Below, in pieces: positions 27,478 through 39,029 of a stretch of 64,000 nt of DNA; the stretch's first letter is position 1; each line of letters starts with the position of its first letter. This stretch comes from Henricia sp. BOLD:AAB3569 (lineage: Eukaryota > Echinodermata > Asteroidea > Spinulosida > Echinasteridae). The notes below the pieces were generated by a model. That model was given only the letters and a program-made list of their open reading frames with translations, did no database searches and was not told where the DNA came from. Where the stretch lies: contig JBBELK010001244.1 of assembly GCA_037783545.1 (NCBI GenBank), positions 372,001 through 436,000 of the forward strand. Reading direction: 5' to 3'. Made by a program: the position numbers and the translations under genes.

Positions 27478-27811
27478 TTGTATGAGGAATCTTGACATGA
27501 TGTTCTCGACTGCTTTCCGTTAGCACCAATGGATACGGAATTCCCGACACCACGTTTGGCGTTTTCCCAGACGATCCACAACCAGCGTTTCCTCCGTTTA
27601 TCAAATCATGAGGGCGCTTTAATGACGCTATTCGTCGCTGCTCATGCCCGTTGAGAGTCGCTGATGCGTTACTCGGACCTTGAATCGGCCCAAGCTCTCC
27701 GTTAGTTATCTGGAAGTCCGTAGCTTGTGATAATGAGACCGCCGCGTCATACGCTTTATGTATGGCCTCCGCGTCTTGCGCTAGAAAGCGTTGTAACATG
27801 TACTGGGTCAT
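27478..27811 (-). CDS. RBPJ: RBPJ alternative first coding exon 1a
   Basis: An open frame from ATG 27811 runs 111 codons plus one base to a strong donor (A|GTAAGT). It begins MTQYMLQRFLAQDAEAIHKA and is rich in Ser, Asn, Gly and Pro later on. The phase fits exon 2, giving Asn at the junction and a 619-residue protein. The frame is also open for eleven codons upstream of the ATG, with possible but weak acceptors at 27842-27845. It could therefore be an internal exon of a longer transcript or belong to an unrelated gene. I do not recognise the encoded peptide. Confidence 0.5.
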
Positions 27812-27849
27812 CGCGGCTTTACAGTCGGGAGCCTCATTATCCTCTATGC

Positions 27850-29060
27850 ATCAATGTCTTTGTGAAGTCCGGGTACTAGTTTCCAGGAAATGTAGTCTGG
27901 GTACTAGACTCCCATAAGATGCTTTGCAGTTGGGGAATAGACTGGTGCACAGAATACTGCAGCTTGAAACTAACGTATCCGGTCGTTGAGATTTTCCAAA
28001 TTTTGAAGCACTTTTATCGACTGCTATCGTCTGCGATCTTGGAAAGTAACACAGATGTGGCCAAACTGGGTTTAAAATTTTCAGTCGTATTTACAACGAA
28101 ATTTGATGAAACATCCTTTCGAAGTGTTTAAGAATTGTTTCAAAACATTGAACTGTTCACTATAGTCTAGCTTTGTAAGTTTAAGACAACTTTCTGTAAA
28201 AACCAGAAATTTTTTTTTGAGGCAGTCTTCTCAAAATCAAAAACCAGATGAACCAAATCGCACATGTGGTTTCAAAAAAAGGTCATCCCATTCACAAAAC
28301 CTGAACAAGTTGCCATCAAACTGCTTTTTGTTGCAAGTTCAATAGACGTCACCGCAGCTGAACGTTTCGACTGACGCAATCACAAAGATATTTTTGTCTG
28401 TTTTGAACGTCACTTGTTGAAGGCTCTATGGTTGACTGGGTTTAGTGCCTGGCGAAAAGTGCCGACGGCAGTTTTTGCTCGACGAAACTGCTTTTAACCT
28501 TTAAAATGATTTCAAATGCAGACATCGATACAATAAGCTCCGCTGATAACAAATCCCCTAACGAAAAAGAAAAAATCTCGCTCTTTTGTCGTTTTGCAGA
28601 TCTTCATAAATCCGTTCACAAATCCGTCTGGAGTCCAACCTCTGCATATATGATTTTCCTGATAAAAGCTTCAAGAATGCCAATGGTCCAGACTGGAGGA
28701 TGAGCCAATAGAAATACAAGAATCTGCAATTAAAAATGAAATAAAAATAATACTGCATTCACAAATATTTGATTGTGACAAGTGTCTTGCCGAAGGGCAC
28801 GCGCACCATAGCACGATCTGGATTCCAACCCAAAACCTGTAGAATCAAATAGGTCTGGAATACGATGCACCAGACTACTCAGCCATGGTATTAAAATTAA
28901 CAGGGGGGTGTAAAATGTAACACCCGTTTCATACTGGCGCACCAGAGTCGCGCCGAACTAAATTATCCCAGAACGACTGAAGAGCGACTTGGTTTCAGAC
29001 GTCGATCTTTAGTGTGCGCACGGCTCACATTTAGAACGCCTGTCTAAAACAGAGTGACAT
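27850..29060. other. Upstream flank of RBPJ exon 1a, no gene recognised
   Basis: Short ORFs on both strands have no known domain. It could include promoter or further 5' exons of RBPJ, but I can support neither. Confidence 0.35.
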
Positions 29061-29061
29061 A

Positions 29062-29641
29062 AGCCGTGTCCGTATTGGACTAATTTTGGTAAAACTTACG
29101 GAGAGCTCCGTAAATTCTACCAAATTTAGTCCAATGCGGACGGCTGGAAAACACCCAAAATTGTAATGTGTCGACTGTCGATTGTAATTTTTCCGCTGCG
29201 TCGCTGTAATTCTTACGGGGCGAGCTGGGTCGCGGAAGAATTACATTGTAGATTTTACAGCACTTGAAAGTCCCGTGCGGACAGGCATTGTAATGTAAAA
29301 CGCTCTTTACGGTCAAGTGACTTCCGTGTGGGTCACTGAGTTGACCTGACCTCGACTAAACCCTGTGCTCCAAACAACAGTGTGGTTCTTCAAGGGCTTT
29401 AAATTTACTGATTTTGATGTGGGGCAACCTGGTAATGACAGCAGAACATCCGGTGTCAGGTTACGCGATCGTTTGTAGGACGCCCCCATTAGTTTCAGGG
29501 GCGACAGCATTGTAAAAGATTACGCGGCGAAGAGCCTGAAATAAATCCACGTACGGACGCACGGAAGAATTACCACGATGGAATGTTTACAGCGGCCCGC
29601 GGAAACTTTTTACAAAAAATTGTCCAATGCGGACGCGGCTT
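29062..29641. mobile_element. GCCGTGTCCGCATTGGAC element, copy 1, with extra internal segment
   Basis: The left end is AGCCGTGTCCGTATTGGACT and the right end its inverse CAATGCGGACGCGGCT. A second inverted pair forms a small hairpin at 29065-29145. Positions 29140-29300 and 29525-29641 match 37945-38100 and 37724-37830 in reverse complement. The middle, about 29305-29520, has no match there and holds an open frame. Confidence 0.6.
29313..29510 (-). other. Unrecognised 65-codon open frame inside a DNA element
   Basis: It reads MLSPLKLMGASYKRSRNLTP and then DVLLSLPGCPTSKSVNLKPL on the minus strand. Composition looks more protein-like than other ORFs nearby, and the copy of the element at 37724 lacks it. 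It could be a captured exon or chance. It lies 1.5 kb upstream of RBPJ exon 1a on the same strand, but I cannot link them. Confidence 0.25.
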
Positions 29642-29689
29642 TACTGTACATGTACCCGGTACAATTAGTTTGGCGTGTCTCTAGTGCGC

Positions 29690-29885
29690 CTGTATTTATT
29701 TATTTATTTACCACATCCAACAGCGGAGGGACCGCCAATTACAGGAATGGGAGCAAGTGTGGTTGAGTGCCTTGCTCAAGGGCACAGGTGCCACAACCCG
29801 TCGCGGCCCGGAATCGAACCTACATTCTAGTACTAGCACAGGAACTTAAGTTCGACGCACTAGACCGCTCGGCCATAACACCCCA
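29690..29885 (-). mobile_element. tRNA-derived SINE-like repeat, copy 1
   Basis: The minus strand has TATGGCCGAGCGGTCTAG (A-box) and TAGGTTCGATTCCGGGCC (B-box). On the plus strand the body contains AGTGCCTTGCTCAAGGGCAC and a terminal TATTTATTTATTTA tract, which may be the simple-repeat tail. A second copy at 56566-56730 is nearly identical in the body but lacks part of the tRNA region. Confidence 0.65.
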
Positions 29886-30816
29886 CACGGGTGTTAATGT
29901 CCTTTACTGGCAAAATTTCCAAGTCTCAGTCAAGTTACATGTAATTCATATCTGTCAGTGACTGGAGTCTGCAAGTCAATTGAATTTGGAGAGTTAAAAT
30001 TGTGAGAGTCTTACCGTTAAGGGCCGTCCATGTATGCACGAAATGCTGACTTTTTAGACCCCCTCCCCGGCCCTCCGTGCGTACTGTACATGTATGTACT
30101 TTATAGATGGCTCCTTTAAACACAGCTTGTTGCCAATCATTTGTCAGTGAATTTTCTAACACTTTAAACAAACACTGACAATACTTCCTTAAAAGGAGGA
30201 AATATTAAACAGTCTACAGTTTCGATGTCAAAAACAACAAACAAGATTTCTGTCTGTAGAAAGCCAGCGTAAAAGTTGACTGCCAGAATAATTAAATTGA
30301 AACATTAACGCCTTATAAAGGGGCCATTCAAAATAATCAATGTTAAAAAATCTTGATTATTATTATTATTTTTTTCGACACTGTTTTGACTCACCCACTC
30401 ACCCCAAATTCCGATGTTTAAATCTAGAACAATATGTGGGTCTTTCCACGCTAATGGGCCTATTTGAAAAATAAGTCAATAATTCCTTTCAGATGTCTTC
30501 AGTTTATCTCAAACTTAAAGAAATTCCCTTGTACTGTTCTCAGGAGATAACCTTTGCCCAAAAAGTTAAGAAAATGCTGCCACAACATACATTTCTGAAA
30601 AGCTTGTGTACAAATTTTCCCTTATACACATGTACGTATGTATTAACTGGACAGACAAAATTGTGACATTTTTTAGGGTTTATGTGCTCTGTGGTGCATC
30701 TTGAGGCCACTATTGGTTACATTTTATTTGCAATATTATACATGTTTTTAAGTTAGTTTTTCCCTCATACTAACTTGAAACTGTTCGAAATGTAGAAATA
30801 GAAGTCAGTGCTTTCC

Positions 30817-31205
30817 CGACTCCAGAATTTTTGGAGTCGAATAATTCCAAAAAATAATCGCGATTTCATTCGGAATCGATTTTATTTTTCATGGGAAAGC
30901 ATTAATTACATTTAGCGCGTTTAAGTGTGTGTACATTGACGATACTACATATTGTGCAGGAGACGACCCATGCGACGACCCATGCGACACTAAACGTCCA
31001 TGAAAAATGTGGAAATGATCAGAGGCTGAATGTTCTTTCAAAAGTCGAGTGTTTTGCCTTCGGAATTGCCAGGTAATTTCTGAAATCGGCAAGCTATCAC
31101 TAAGAACTAAATCAGTATGAAAGGAAATCAATTCCTCAAAAATTTGAAATCGCGAATCCGATTCCCAAAGTGGAATCGATGCTACTCGACGTGGAATCGT
31201 CCAAG
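30817..31205 (+). repeat. GGAATCGATTTTA interspersed repeat, copy 2
   Basis: It has CATTCGGAATCGATTTTATT, ATCGGCAAGCTATCACTAAG and GTGGAATCGATGCTACTCGA in order. It lacks the insertion seen at 14054. Confidence 0.6.
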
Positions 31206-31591
31206 CCCAGCCAGCAGGTGGACCCATTGAAGACAGACACACAAACGACACATAAATATATACATGTACCGGTACATGAGTTTCTACCAATACAAGTGCA
31301 CATGGCCGAAAACCCTTCACAAAACGTGGACAAAAGTGTTCCGCAGATAGTAGGTGAAAAAAAACCCCTGATAAGCATTAAGGGTAATCTAAAAGGAGCA
31401 CGGCTGATACAGTTGTAATACAGGAGATTAATGACCAAGCTTAACATGTCATTTTTGTAGTCCAAGAGACACGACTTGGTGTCTGGTTCTTAACAATTAG
31501 GGCTTGTTAGAATTAGGTCTGTACTTATATTTTCACAAACAAGGTTTGTATGGGTTCAAAGAGCTACTCCTGACGTAGACAGAGTTTTTAA

Positions 31592-32290
31592 AGGAACACA
31601 CCTGCTTTGTTGGGCTCGAAATAGACCCATACATTATTCTGAAGCACCTTCGAGAGTAAATTAGATATATCATGAAAAGACGCCGTCAAATTTGGCCGTT
31701 TTTGAGCACTTTTGAAAAATTCAAGGTCACGTGACTTTTCGGAACCAAATTCTGGTTCCGAAAAGTCACGTGGTCTTGTGAGTTAGTTGTATTTCCAGCA
31801 GTATAAAAGTTTGTTACTGCAGAACTGCACCAAATTCAACTCTGATTTCCCCCCAATATTTATAAGTAATTGACAAAAGAGACTATTTATACAGGTATGA
31901 AACAAAGTTAAACATAAGTATGAAAATTCGAACATAATTGTTTGTTTTGAGAGTCCGGAGAACGGGAGCGATTGCGTGCTACGGCAGGCTACCGTGGAGT
32001 GTAGGATATTTGCCCTGCGCAGCACGGCAAATAGCCTTAGTGCACACACACACGGGTGTGTTGCTCCGGTGTACGTTTGTGAAGAAAAAACATGATGCCA
32101 ACTCCTCAAAAGAAAACGGAAATTTATATTTGGTCGTCCGGGCTGTCCAGTGAAATCGTGAGCAGAAAACTGGAGATATCTGAGCAGGAGAAGAGCGAAT
32201 CGTTTGTGACAAAGTCGTGAGGCTCGCGCATAGTTGCAACGACTGGTAAAGCGTATAACCCGTCTTTTGACCATTTTCGTTATTTTTGCA
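31592..32290 (+). mobile_element. TTAA-left-flanked repeat, family 3, copy 1
   Basis: It begins TTAA|AGGAACACACC at 31588 and shares about 700 bp with 61557-62290. Shared blocks include TACTGCAGAACTGCACCAAA, GTATGAAAATTCGAACA and GTGAAGAAAAAACATGATGC. The right boundary is not fixed. Small ORFs within it do not correspond between copies, so it is not coding. Confidence 0.65.
31728..31772. other. Perfect 20-bp hairpin with CACGTG ends
   Basis: CACGTGACTTTTCGGAACCA pairs with TGGTTCCGAAAAGTCACGTG across the 5-base loop AATTC. Both feet are CACGTG E-boxes. The equivalent in the sister repeat (about 61703-61748) has several mismatches. Confidence 0.8.
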
Positions 32291-32647
32291 CTTCTACGAG
32301 ATATTTTGATGATCTTTTTTCACAACGACCATCAAAAAAGTATTGTCAATGCTGCTACATCACTAAATCAGGTAAACAGTGGGCCGGTGTGTACCTTTAA
32401 ATTTCAGATGTAACTGGGTTTTCAGCGAGTTGAAACAGCGGACAATTCACAAATTGGCAGTCTCGTTTCAGATGTTGAGCTATTGTATTACGTCATGCAT
32501 CTTTTCATTTGCAGATTTTATCACAAAAGAAAGCACTGAGGCGACTGTTTTCGATGACAATTAGAATATTATCAGTGGGAGGTTTCCCTGTGACCAAAGC
32601 GTTTTGAAGGACTTCGTCAGTGTTTCTCAGAACAACAAAGTTATTAG

Positions 32648-32990
32648 CCGTGTCCGCATTGGACTTGTTTTTCGAGAGGTTTTACCGAGACGATGGTAAA
32701 ATGAAAAATTGCTAAATTGTTACTGCTATCCACATTTATATTTTTTGACACAGTAAAATTTTACCGAGATCGTGGGAGAGCATGCGCAGTGTCCCTTCGC
32801 AGTTTGACCTTCACGGCCCAGGCGTACACTTTCCGTCTCGATTGTTTCCGCATTGGACTTATTGTCTCGGGAAACGTTCCCTGGTTAATTTTCCTGGGCA
32901 GAAGTTGGCCAGGAAAAGTAATCGCTGGACTCGTGAAAAGTTACTGACAGGAAAACATCCTAGGCTGTCCACATTGGACTTAAAATGGAA
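32648..32990. mobile_element. GCCGTGTCCGCATTGGAC element, related short copy
   Basis: AGCCGTGTCCGCATTGGACT starts it, and GTTTCCGCATTGGACTTATT and CTGTCCACATTGGACTTAAA recur inside. It shares the terminal motif but not the interior of the copy at 29062. Confidence 0.5.
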
Positions 32991-33104
32991 AAAGTATCCA
33001 TCATCTCGGTAAGTTTTTCCAAAAAAAGTCTTTAGAAAAGTGTAGGACATTGTACGGTAGCCGAGTACATGTAGTTTGGCGTATTGAACTGAAAGACTGC
33101 CCAA

Positions 33105-33300
33105 TTCTACGGTAAGGGTTATGGGTTCAAATCCCGACCACGTCTATGGCGCGAGTGCCCTTGGGCAAGACACTTTGCTATTAAGCCAAATAAAAACTTT
33201 TAGTTTAAATTTTCTTTAAAACGGGTTTGGGTTCGAATGCAGCCCACATCCATGTTGCATGTGCCCTTAGGCAAGGCACTTTGCATAAAGCAGAGCTGCA
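33105..33300 (+). mobile_element. Two B-box-bearing SINE fragments in tandem
   Basis: GGGTTCAAATCCCGACC (33122) is followed by GTGCCCTTGGGCAAGACACT, and GGGTTCGAATGCAGCCC (33229) by GTGCCCTTAGGCAAGGCACT. Both are the B-box and first body segment of one SINE type. No A-box is clear at either. Confidence 0.5.
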
Positions 33301-33386
33301 ACCCTCTAGGATTTTGAGGAAGACATCTGTAAAAACAGGTTTATTCCGTGACTCCAAACACATCTAAAAATCCACAAGGTTGTTAA

Positions 33387-33519
33387 AGGCAGAGGCTCGT
33401 CAGCAATGCTCGCACCAAATTCGTGCCACGAAATATGCAGCTCCGTGTAGCGAAGGCATGGCGCTGCGTATTTCGTGGCACGAATTTGGCGCATGCGCAT
33501 TGCTGACGAGCCCGTGCCT
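33387..33519. mobile_element. Family 1 foldback MITE, copy 4 (133 bp, TTAA target)
   Basis: It has the same length as the copy at 22160, with TTAA at 33383-33386 and 33520-33523. The arms differ at a few positions (AGGCAGAGGCTCG against GAGCCCGTGCCT), so it is not very recent. Confidence 0.78.
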
Positions 33520-33545
33520 TTAATTAACAATCCAGGTGGGTTTTT

Positions 33546-33843
33546 CAGCGTTTGCCCTTAACTTTTTTCCCAACTGGCCAACAGGGCCAATTTGCCTTAA
33601 GTCTTCACTGGCCCGTCAGCATTTCAAGTGGCCCGGTTAACATTTCTGGTTGTTATTTTTACACACAGTCGACCTAACCATATTTGAGTGAATAAATTAG
33701 GAAAATTTGGTAGTCATTAAGGTTCTCCCAAATACAAGATTTATTTCAACTGGACAGCCGGACCATTTGGGGAGGCTTTCCAGCTGGCCAGAGACGATTT
33801 CAACTGTCATTTGGCCAACGGACCAGTGCTAATTCGAACGCTG
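33546..33843 (+). mobile_element. hAT-like short element (CAGCGTT ends), copy 1
   Basis: It begins CAGCGTTTGCCCTTAACTTT and ends TGCTAATTCGAACGCTG, so the termini CAGCGTT/AACGCTG are inverted. CACTGGCCCGTCAGCATTTC and GGACAGCCGGACCATTTGGG are internal. CAG-type ends suit hAT elements, but the 8-bp target duplication cannot be seen here. Confidence 0.55.
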
Positions 33844-33849
33844 TTTTGA

Positions 33850-34570
33850 TCCGTAACAGGACTTACAAAATTGGTTATTTTCCGAAGAATCTTTTGCAAA
33901 ATCTGGGAGGGTTGGCAGCTTTAGGCAAGTAAATGAAAAATGTTACCCCAGCCTGGTTTGCTTATTATAAAAAAAGCTGGCTGAACATTTGCCTTTCGTT
34001 TGAACCTAAACTATCCGTGTAAACTAGCATGATCTTTAGTCCAGGGGCTCTATTGACATAATACAAACAATCGCTTAGATTACATTCCGTCTAAAACTTA
34101 GCGTCACCGAGACATTTTGTTTCTGGTGGAGATCGGCAGGCTCAGTTATCAAGGTTTAATGAGAATACAATTCCTACATTGGCAGCTGGCTGTCGCGATA
34201 CCAGAAATAAATGAGCTGGGTTTGGGGAGGGTTGGAGGGGTGGCGATGGTGTCAAGTTTAGGGCATGGTGTGATGTTTACAGAACTTGGACGATACTAAA
34301 TTGAGATAGATTTTAGTTTGGACAATTGTTTCAGACACAATTTGTTTTCAAAATTCATGAATTCTGTTTCAGTTGACGAAAATTGTGTCATGTTATTTAG
34401 TTAAAAAAAACCCAGTTATTTATTGAATTACTTGAAAATATGTAGATTTGAGAACCCGAAATTTCAGAATGGTGATAATGAAAAGATGAAAATTTGGGGA
34501 AAATGGGGGGAGGGGGGTGAGTCAAAAATGCGATCTTTAGTGTTCGGCAGGGATACAAAACCGCCAAAGG
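33850..34570. other. Intergenic, no gene seen
   Basis: It contains a fragment of the 300-bp repeat (34425-34480, AACCCGAAATTTCAGAATGG) and otherwise unique sequence with no conserved ORF. Confidence 0.45.
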
Positions 34571-34574
34571 GGAA

Positions 34575-35545
34575 TACATAACGAGTCTCCCTCTGCTCGA
34601 GTCCCAAGTCAAGTCAAGTCAAACTGCCTTCGAGTCCCAGGTCAGGCTGCCTTCGAGTCCCAAGTAAAGTCAAGTCAAACTGCCCTCGAGTCCCAAGTCA
34701 ACATGGTCAAGTCAAGTCAAACTGCCTTCGAGTCCCAAGTCACGTCAAGTCAAACTGCCTTTGAGTCCCAAGTCAAGTCAAACTGCCTTCGAGTCCCAAG
34801 TCAAGTCAAACTGCCTTCGAGTCCCAAGTCAAGTCAAACTGCCTTCGAGTCCCGAGTCCCAAGTCAAGTCAAACTGCCTTCGAGTCCCAAGTCATGTCAA
34901 GTCAAACTGCCTTCGATTCCCAAGTCATGTCAAGTCAAGCTGCCTTCGAGTCCCAAGTCGAGTTAAGTCAAGCTGCCTTCGATTCCCAAGTCTACTGCCT
35001 TCGAGTCCCAAGTAAAGTCAAGTCAAGCTGCCTTCGAGTCTCAAGTCAAGTCAAGTCAAGCAGCCTTCGAGTCTCAAGTCAAGTCAAACTGCCTTCGAGT
35101 CCCAAGTCAAGTCAAACTGCCTTTGAGTCCCAAGTCAAGTCAAACTGCCTTCGAGTCCCAAGTCAAGTCAAGTCTGGCTTGTTGGTCAAGTCGGTTCAAG
35201 TCAAGTAGTCATGGTAGTGACGACAGTAAATTTGTTCAAGCAATTTGTCTAAATGCTGAAACTTTGTGTAGGGTATTTTTGTTGTTCTGGCCAAAAATGC
35301 TCTGTTAAAACAAAGCTCGGTGTACGTGTGCATGTACATGATGTACATGATGTATCTGATGTATCTGAGGAGCTGATTTACAATTTGGTTCTCAAAATGA
35401 CAAAACAAAATTGCATAAACGTTCAATTTCAGACTCAAGTAAAAAATAAAAAAGTTTAAGTCCAAGTCAAGTCAAGTCATTCGAGGTTCGAATCTCAAGT
35501 CAAGTCAAGTCAGTGAAAATAGGGACTTGAACCCGAGTCTGAGTT
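34575..35545 (+). repeat. CAAGTCAAGTCAAACTGCCTTCGAGTCCC minisatellite, locus 2
   Basis: It starts AACGAGTCTCCCTCTGCTCG and repeats units of about 28 bp to 35200. Then come the core (35215-35320, TTGTTGTTCTGGCCAAAAAT) and a short tail with CAAGTCATTCGAGGTTCGAA. It is the same composite as 2405-3135 in the other orientation, but here the block on the opposite side of the core has expanded. Large open frames are artefacts. Confidence 0.88.
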
Positions 35546-35549
35546 ATTA

Positions 35550-36790
35550 CAACCCTCTACGTACCCATCCTCTTGCAACAGTGCCCCTTTAACGCACTCC
35601 CTAACTCCTGCGTACAGTGGCCCTATTGAAAAAGGCCCCATTTCGCGGTTGGACTAGCGACAGAAATCTTGTCGCCTCTTCTGGACCAATCAGGACGCTT
35701 GGCAGTTCATTGCAGCCTGATTGCAGGCATTCAAATGTAACGCGCGCAGATTGTAAACACCGTGCATGCATGTGATACATGTACTCGGTAATGCTGGCTG
35801 TTGTCCGCGTCGGCGATTGGCTGCTATTTTTAAAAAGCATACTGGGGAATCCGTTCCATTACATTCGTCAGCATGCATCCCTGTTATTAATTTGAAAAAC
35901 TGCGGAGTAAATTAAGATCGTCGATTGAAAGTTTGGTAGGAATGGGACAGTCATAAGAAACGGAACCCAATACAATTTCTGGAAAGTATATAAATCGTTT
36001 CTTTTCGGCATAACATGACCGAATTGATTAAATTACATCAAAATGACTCGGGCGTGAGTTGGCTCAAGACAACAGCCGGCTCACTCCACAGATTTGCGTG
36101 TGTTTCCTCAGGGTATTGTTACGTCGCTTTGCAGAGTGGAAATTCCCTGATATCTCAGGATGCTACGTACCAAGCTAGCACAAAACGGCACGTAATATTT
36201 AAATTTAAATTTCCAGCTTTTTCCCGTCAGTGAGGGAAGCCACACCCCCAATTTGCCCCACTTTTTCCCAACCTTTGCACCCACAAAGGTTCAGAAACGA
36301 CCGAAAAAATTCTTTAATTCTACCGGTACATGTTCAACACAGACTACTGTATGTATAGTGTGAATGACCTTATGGACCAGATGCGAAACTCCAGTAGACA
36401 AAAACTGCATGTCGAGCTTTTGATGATTGGAAAAAAATATCTGAAAGGAGATGCTATTATTGAGCCTCTTTTATACAAACTTGTACATGTACATGTACTG
36501 GGTTGCTGGACCGTGTCCGAGATGCATCATAACGAAGCTAAAGTCAGCATATTGACAATGATTGATACCAAACAACAACAAAGCAATTGACACTATCGTT
36601 TATCATCCATAAATGATTTTGCAAAATCAGCCAGATTTGAATATGATTTCCTCGAGTTGTAATCAATCTTATACTGACTACCCATCAAAAGGCTTCGCTG
36701 GTTTACATATGTATACCCAGCACGATATGTGGCAAAGGGACTGTCACTCCGCCCCCCTAACGCCCCTATACCTCAACACACTCTTCCCTT
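35550..36790. other. Intergenic, with a promoter-like stretch
   Basis: Positions 35685-35830 are CpG-rich with ACCAATCAGG and GCGATTGGCTGC (CCAAT-type boxes). TATATAAATC lies at 35985, about 30 bp before an ATG at 36015. The following ORF (72 codons) has no known domain, so a real gene is not established. Confidence 0.25.
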
Positions 36791-36793
36791 TTG

Positions 36794-37103
36794 CAACGTT
36801 TGCCCTTAACTTTTTTCCCAACTGGCCAACAGGGCCAGTTGGCTCAAGTCTTCACTGGCCCGTCAGCATTTCAAGTGGCCTAGTTATAATTTCCGGTTGT
36901 TCTTTTTACACACAGTCGACCTTTAATGTTTGCAATAACCACATTTGAGTGAATAAATTAGGAAAATTTGGTCGTCATGAGGTTCTCCCCAGTACAAGTT
37001 ATATTTTAGCTGGACAGCCGGACCATTTGGGAAGGCTTTCCAACTGGCCCGAGATGATTTCAACTGTCATTTGGCCAACGGACCAGTGCTAATTCGAACG
37101 CTG
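36794..37103 (+). mobile_element. hAT-like short element, copy 2
   Basis: It is colinear with 33546-33843, with an extra TTTAATGTTTGCAATAACCA segment kept in the middle. The left end is CAACGTTTG (one change). Confidence 0.55.
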
Positions 37104-37241
37104 CTTTTGTTAACGCACCAACCCCCCAAAAAACTGAATGGAATTCCTTGGAAATTGTTTCAGACACAATGGGGGGGAACAATGGTAGCGGGGATGCCCT
37201 CTGCCACATATCGTGCTGCATATGTACAAATGACAGTAATA

Positions 37242-37535
37242 ATAGACCTTTATCACGTTGCGTCCATCTTTGTCTTGTTCCCCATGGTATGTGTCGGGCA
37301 TGATCAGTGCGTTTGCGCAGCCACGCGATTGCGCTGTAATCTACCGTTGTTGTTTTGGGAGAATCACTGTCCATGCTGCGCGTTTTCTTGATCGTGCTGT
37401 GCGCATGTCATTGTGATGCATACAATAAACATTTTCAACACAGGGCCAAACTATTTTTTTCTGCAAGCCTCGCTTTGGTTGCGTTCATTTTAATAGGGGA
37501 AAAAGGAAGATGGCCGCACCGTGATAAAGGTCTAT
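37242..37535. mobile_element. Short MITE with ATAGACCTTTATCACG ends
   Basis: ATAGACCTTTATCACG at 37242 is mirrored by CGTGATAAAGGTCTAT ending at 37535. Flanking TA on both sides suggests a TA target. About 294 bp in total, with no reliable gene inside. Confidence 0.65.
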
Positions 37536-37723
37536 AATGCCCGACCATACAGACGCCCTCCCTCCCCCGCCCCCAAATACTACTCATCAACATTTTTTGT
37601 CACTACCATGAAATGTCAACATTTTACCGTTCATGTAAATTAAGTCGTACGCAGCCCTCGACCCCCCTCACTACGCTTTGTAGAACCGTGAAAATGTTGA
37701 CAACTTTGGATGGCCCCTAAAGT

Positions 37724-38100
37724 CATGTCCGGATTGAAAACAATTTTGTAAAAAGTTTCCGCGAGGTACTGTTTACATTCAATCGTAGTAATTCTTCCGT
37801 GCATCTGCAAGTGGATTTATTTTCGTCCCACATAATGTCCTCCGCCACGTACAAAACCTGGATGAAACATGTCATCTCATCATTCAGGTGTATACAAGTC
37901 ACATGACCACAACATGTGTTCTATTGGTTTTACAATACAATGCCCGTCCACACGGGACTTTTCAGCGACGTAAAACTGACAAAGTAATTCTTCCGCGACA
38001 CAGCTCGCCCCGTAAAAATAACATAAACAGAGCATAAAACTTATAATCGACATTCGACACTTTAAAAATTCGGGTGTTTTCCGACTCTCTTTCAAAAATT
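37724..38100. mobile_element. GCCGTGTCCGCATTGGAC element, inverted copy
   Basis: GTTTCCGCGAGGTACTGTTT, AATTCTTCCGTGCATCTGCA and AATTCTTCCGCGACACAGCT correspond in reverse complement to 29150-29640. The terminal motif is eroded (TCATGTCCGGATTGAAAACA). Confidence 0.55.
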
Positions 38101-38189
38101 GCATTCAGTTAGTGCACAAGATAACCATTCACGCGCGCACACAGCGCCCTCTATTGTCGCGTGTACCTCAGAAATGCAACATTTCCGAC

Positions 38190-38300
38190 AGAAGTGCAAG
38201 TGGGAAGTATATCTTAGAATTGGATGATCTGTTGATTTCAGGAGGTAATTTCCTTCAAATCTTTGTTCAATGTATGTACCCAGTGCATGTAGAGAAAAAA
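38190..38300. repeat. Unoccupied relative of the site holding the 2.5-kb element
   Basis: AGTGGGAAGTATATCTTAGA followed directly by GATTTCAGGAGGTAATTTCC and a TTTGTTCAATGTAT tract matches both flanks of the element at 42682-45170 (42643-42680 and 45175-45240). It serves as a natural empty site for placing the insertion. Confidence 0.7.
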
Positions 38301-38719
38301 TACCTACATGTATTTATAACAGTACACAGTTACATGTATGTATACACAACGTGTGAACCTTGGCTGTGCACATTGACACAGTGTGGGAACCATACAGGGC
38401 TGGGCTGACAGTTTCTGATGGGAACGGCTGTTCCATCTGGTGAACCTACTCCCCTTCATGGGGAACAGGTGCCTACAGGCAGAGAAATTTGATTGTCAAT
38501 TGACGAAATCTTGGCATTTTTACCAGTCCAGGGATACATGCAGTTATTGAAATGGATTTGGTGCACGATACATGTACATGCTCCCCTTCCATTCTTCCCC
38601 TATTGTGTCTCAAACAACCCAAGGATTTTAAAGGAATTCCTTTCATTTTTGGAGATTGGGGGGAGGGGGGGGGGGGCGGGGTGGGGTGCAGGATGAGGAG
38701 CGGAAATAATGACATGTAG

Positions 38720-39020
38720 GCTCGGGCGATTCCACGCCAGTGTCCAGTAAAATCGATTGGAATCGCGATTCCAGATTTTTGAGAAATCGATTCCCAGTAG
38801 GAATCGATTTCCTTTCATTTAGATTCGATTCCCAGTGATAGCTTGCCGATTCCATAAATTACAGAGCAATTCCGGAGGCAAAACACTTGATTTCTGCAAG
38901 AGTATTAGCCTCTGATAATTTCCACGTATTAGGCTCATGCCAGTATCATTTTATGGACGTTTACATGTAGTGTCACTCAGTGTCAATAATTGGTCGTCGT
39001 CTGCACAATACATACTGTAC
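38720..39020 (-). repeat. GGAATCGATTTTA interspersed repeat, copy 3 (inverted)
   Basis: CCAGTAAAATCGATTGGAAT, AGTGATAGCTTGCCGATTCC and ATTTCCACGTATTAGGCTCA are the inverse of the copies above. Confidence 0.6.
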
Positions 39021-39029
39021 ATGTACACG

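Noticed and set aside
34703..35208. Plus-strand ORFs of 80-100 codons reading SQTAFESQVK
   Set aside because: They are satellite-encoded, overlap in several frames and mirror the case at 2447.
36015..36233. 72-codon ORF behind a TATA-like box
   Set aside because: No domain, no splice-supported continuation, and TATA-like sequence is common in AT-rich DNA; kept only as a weak promoter-like note.
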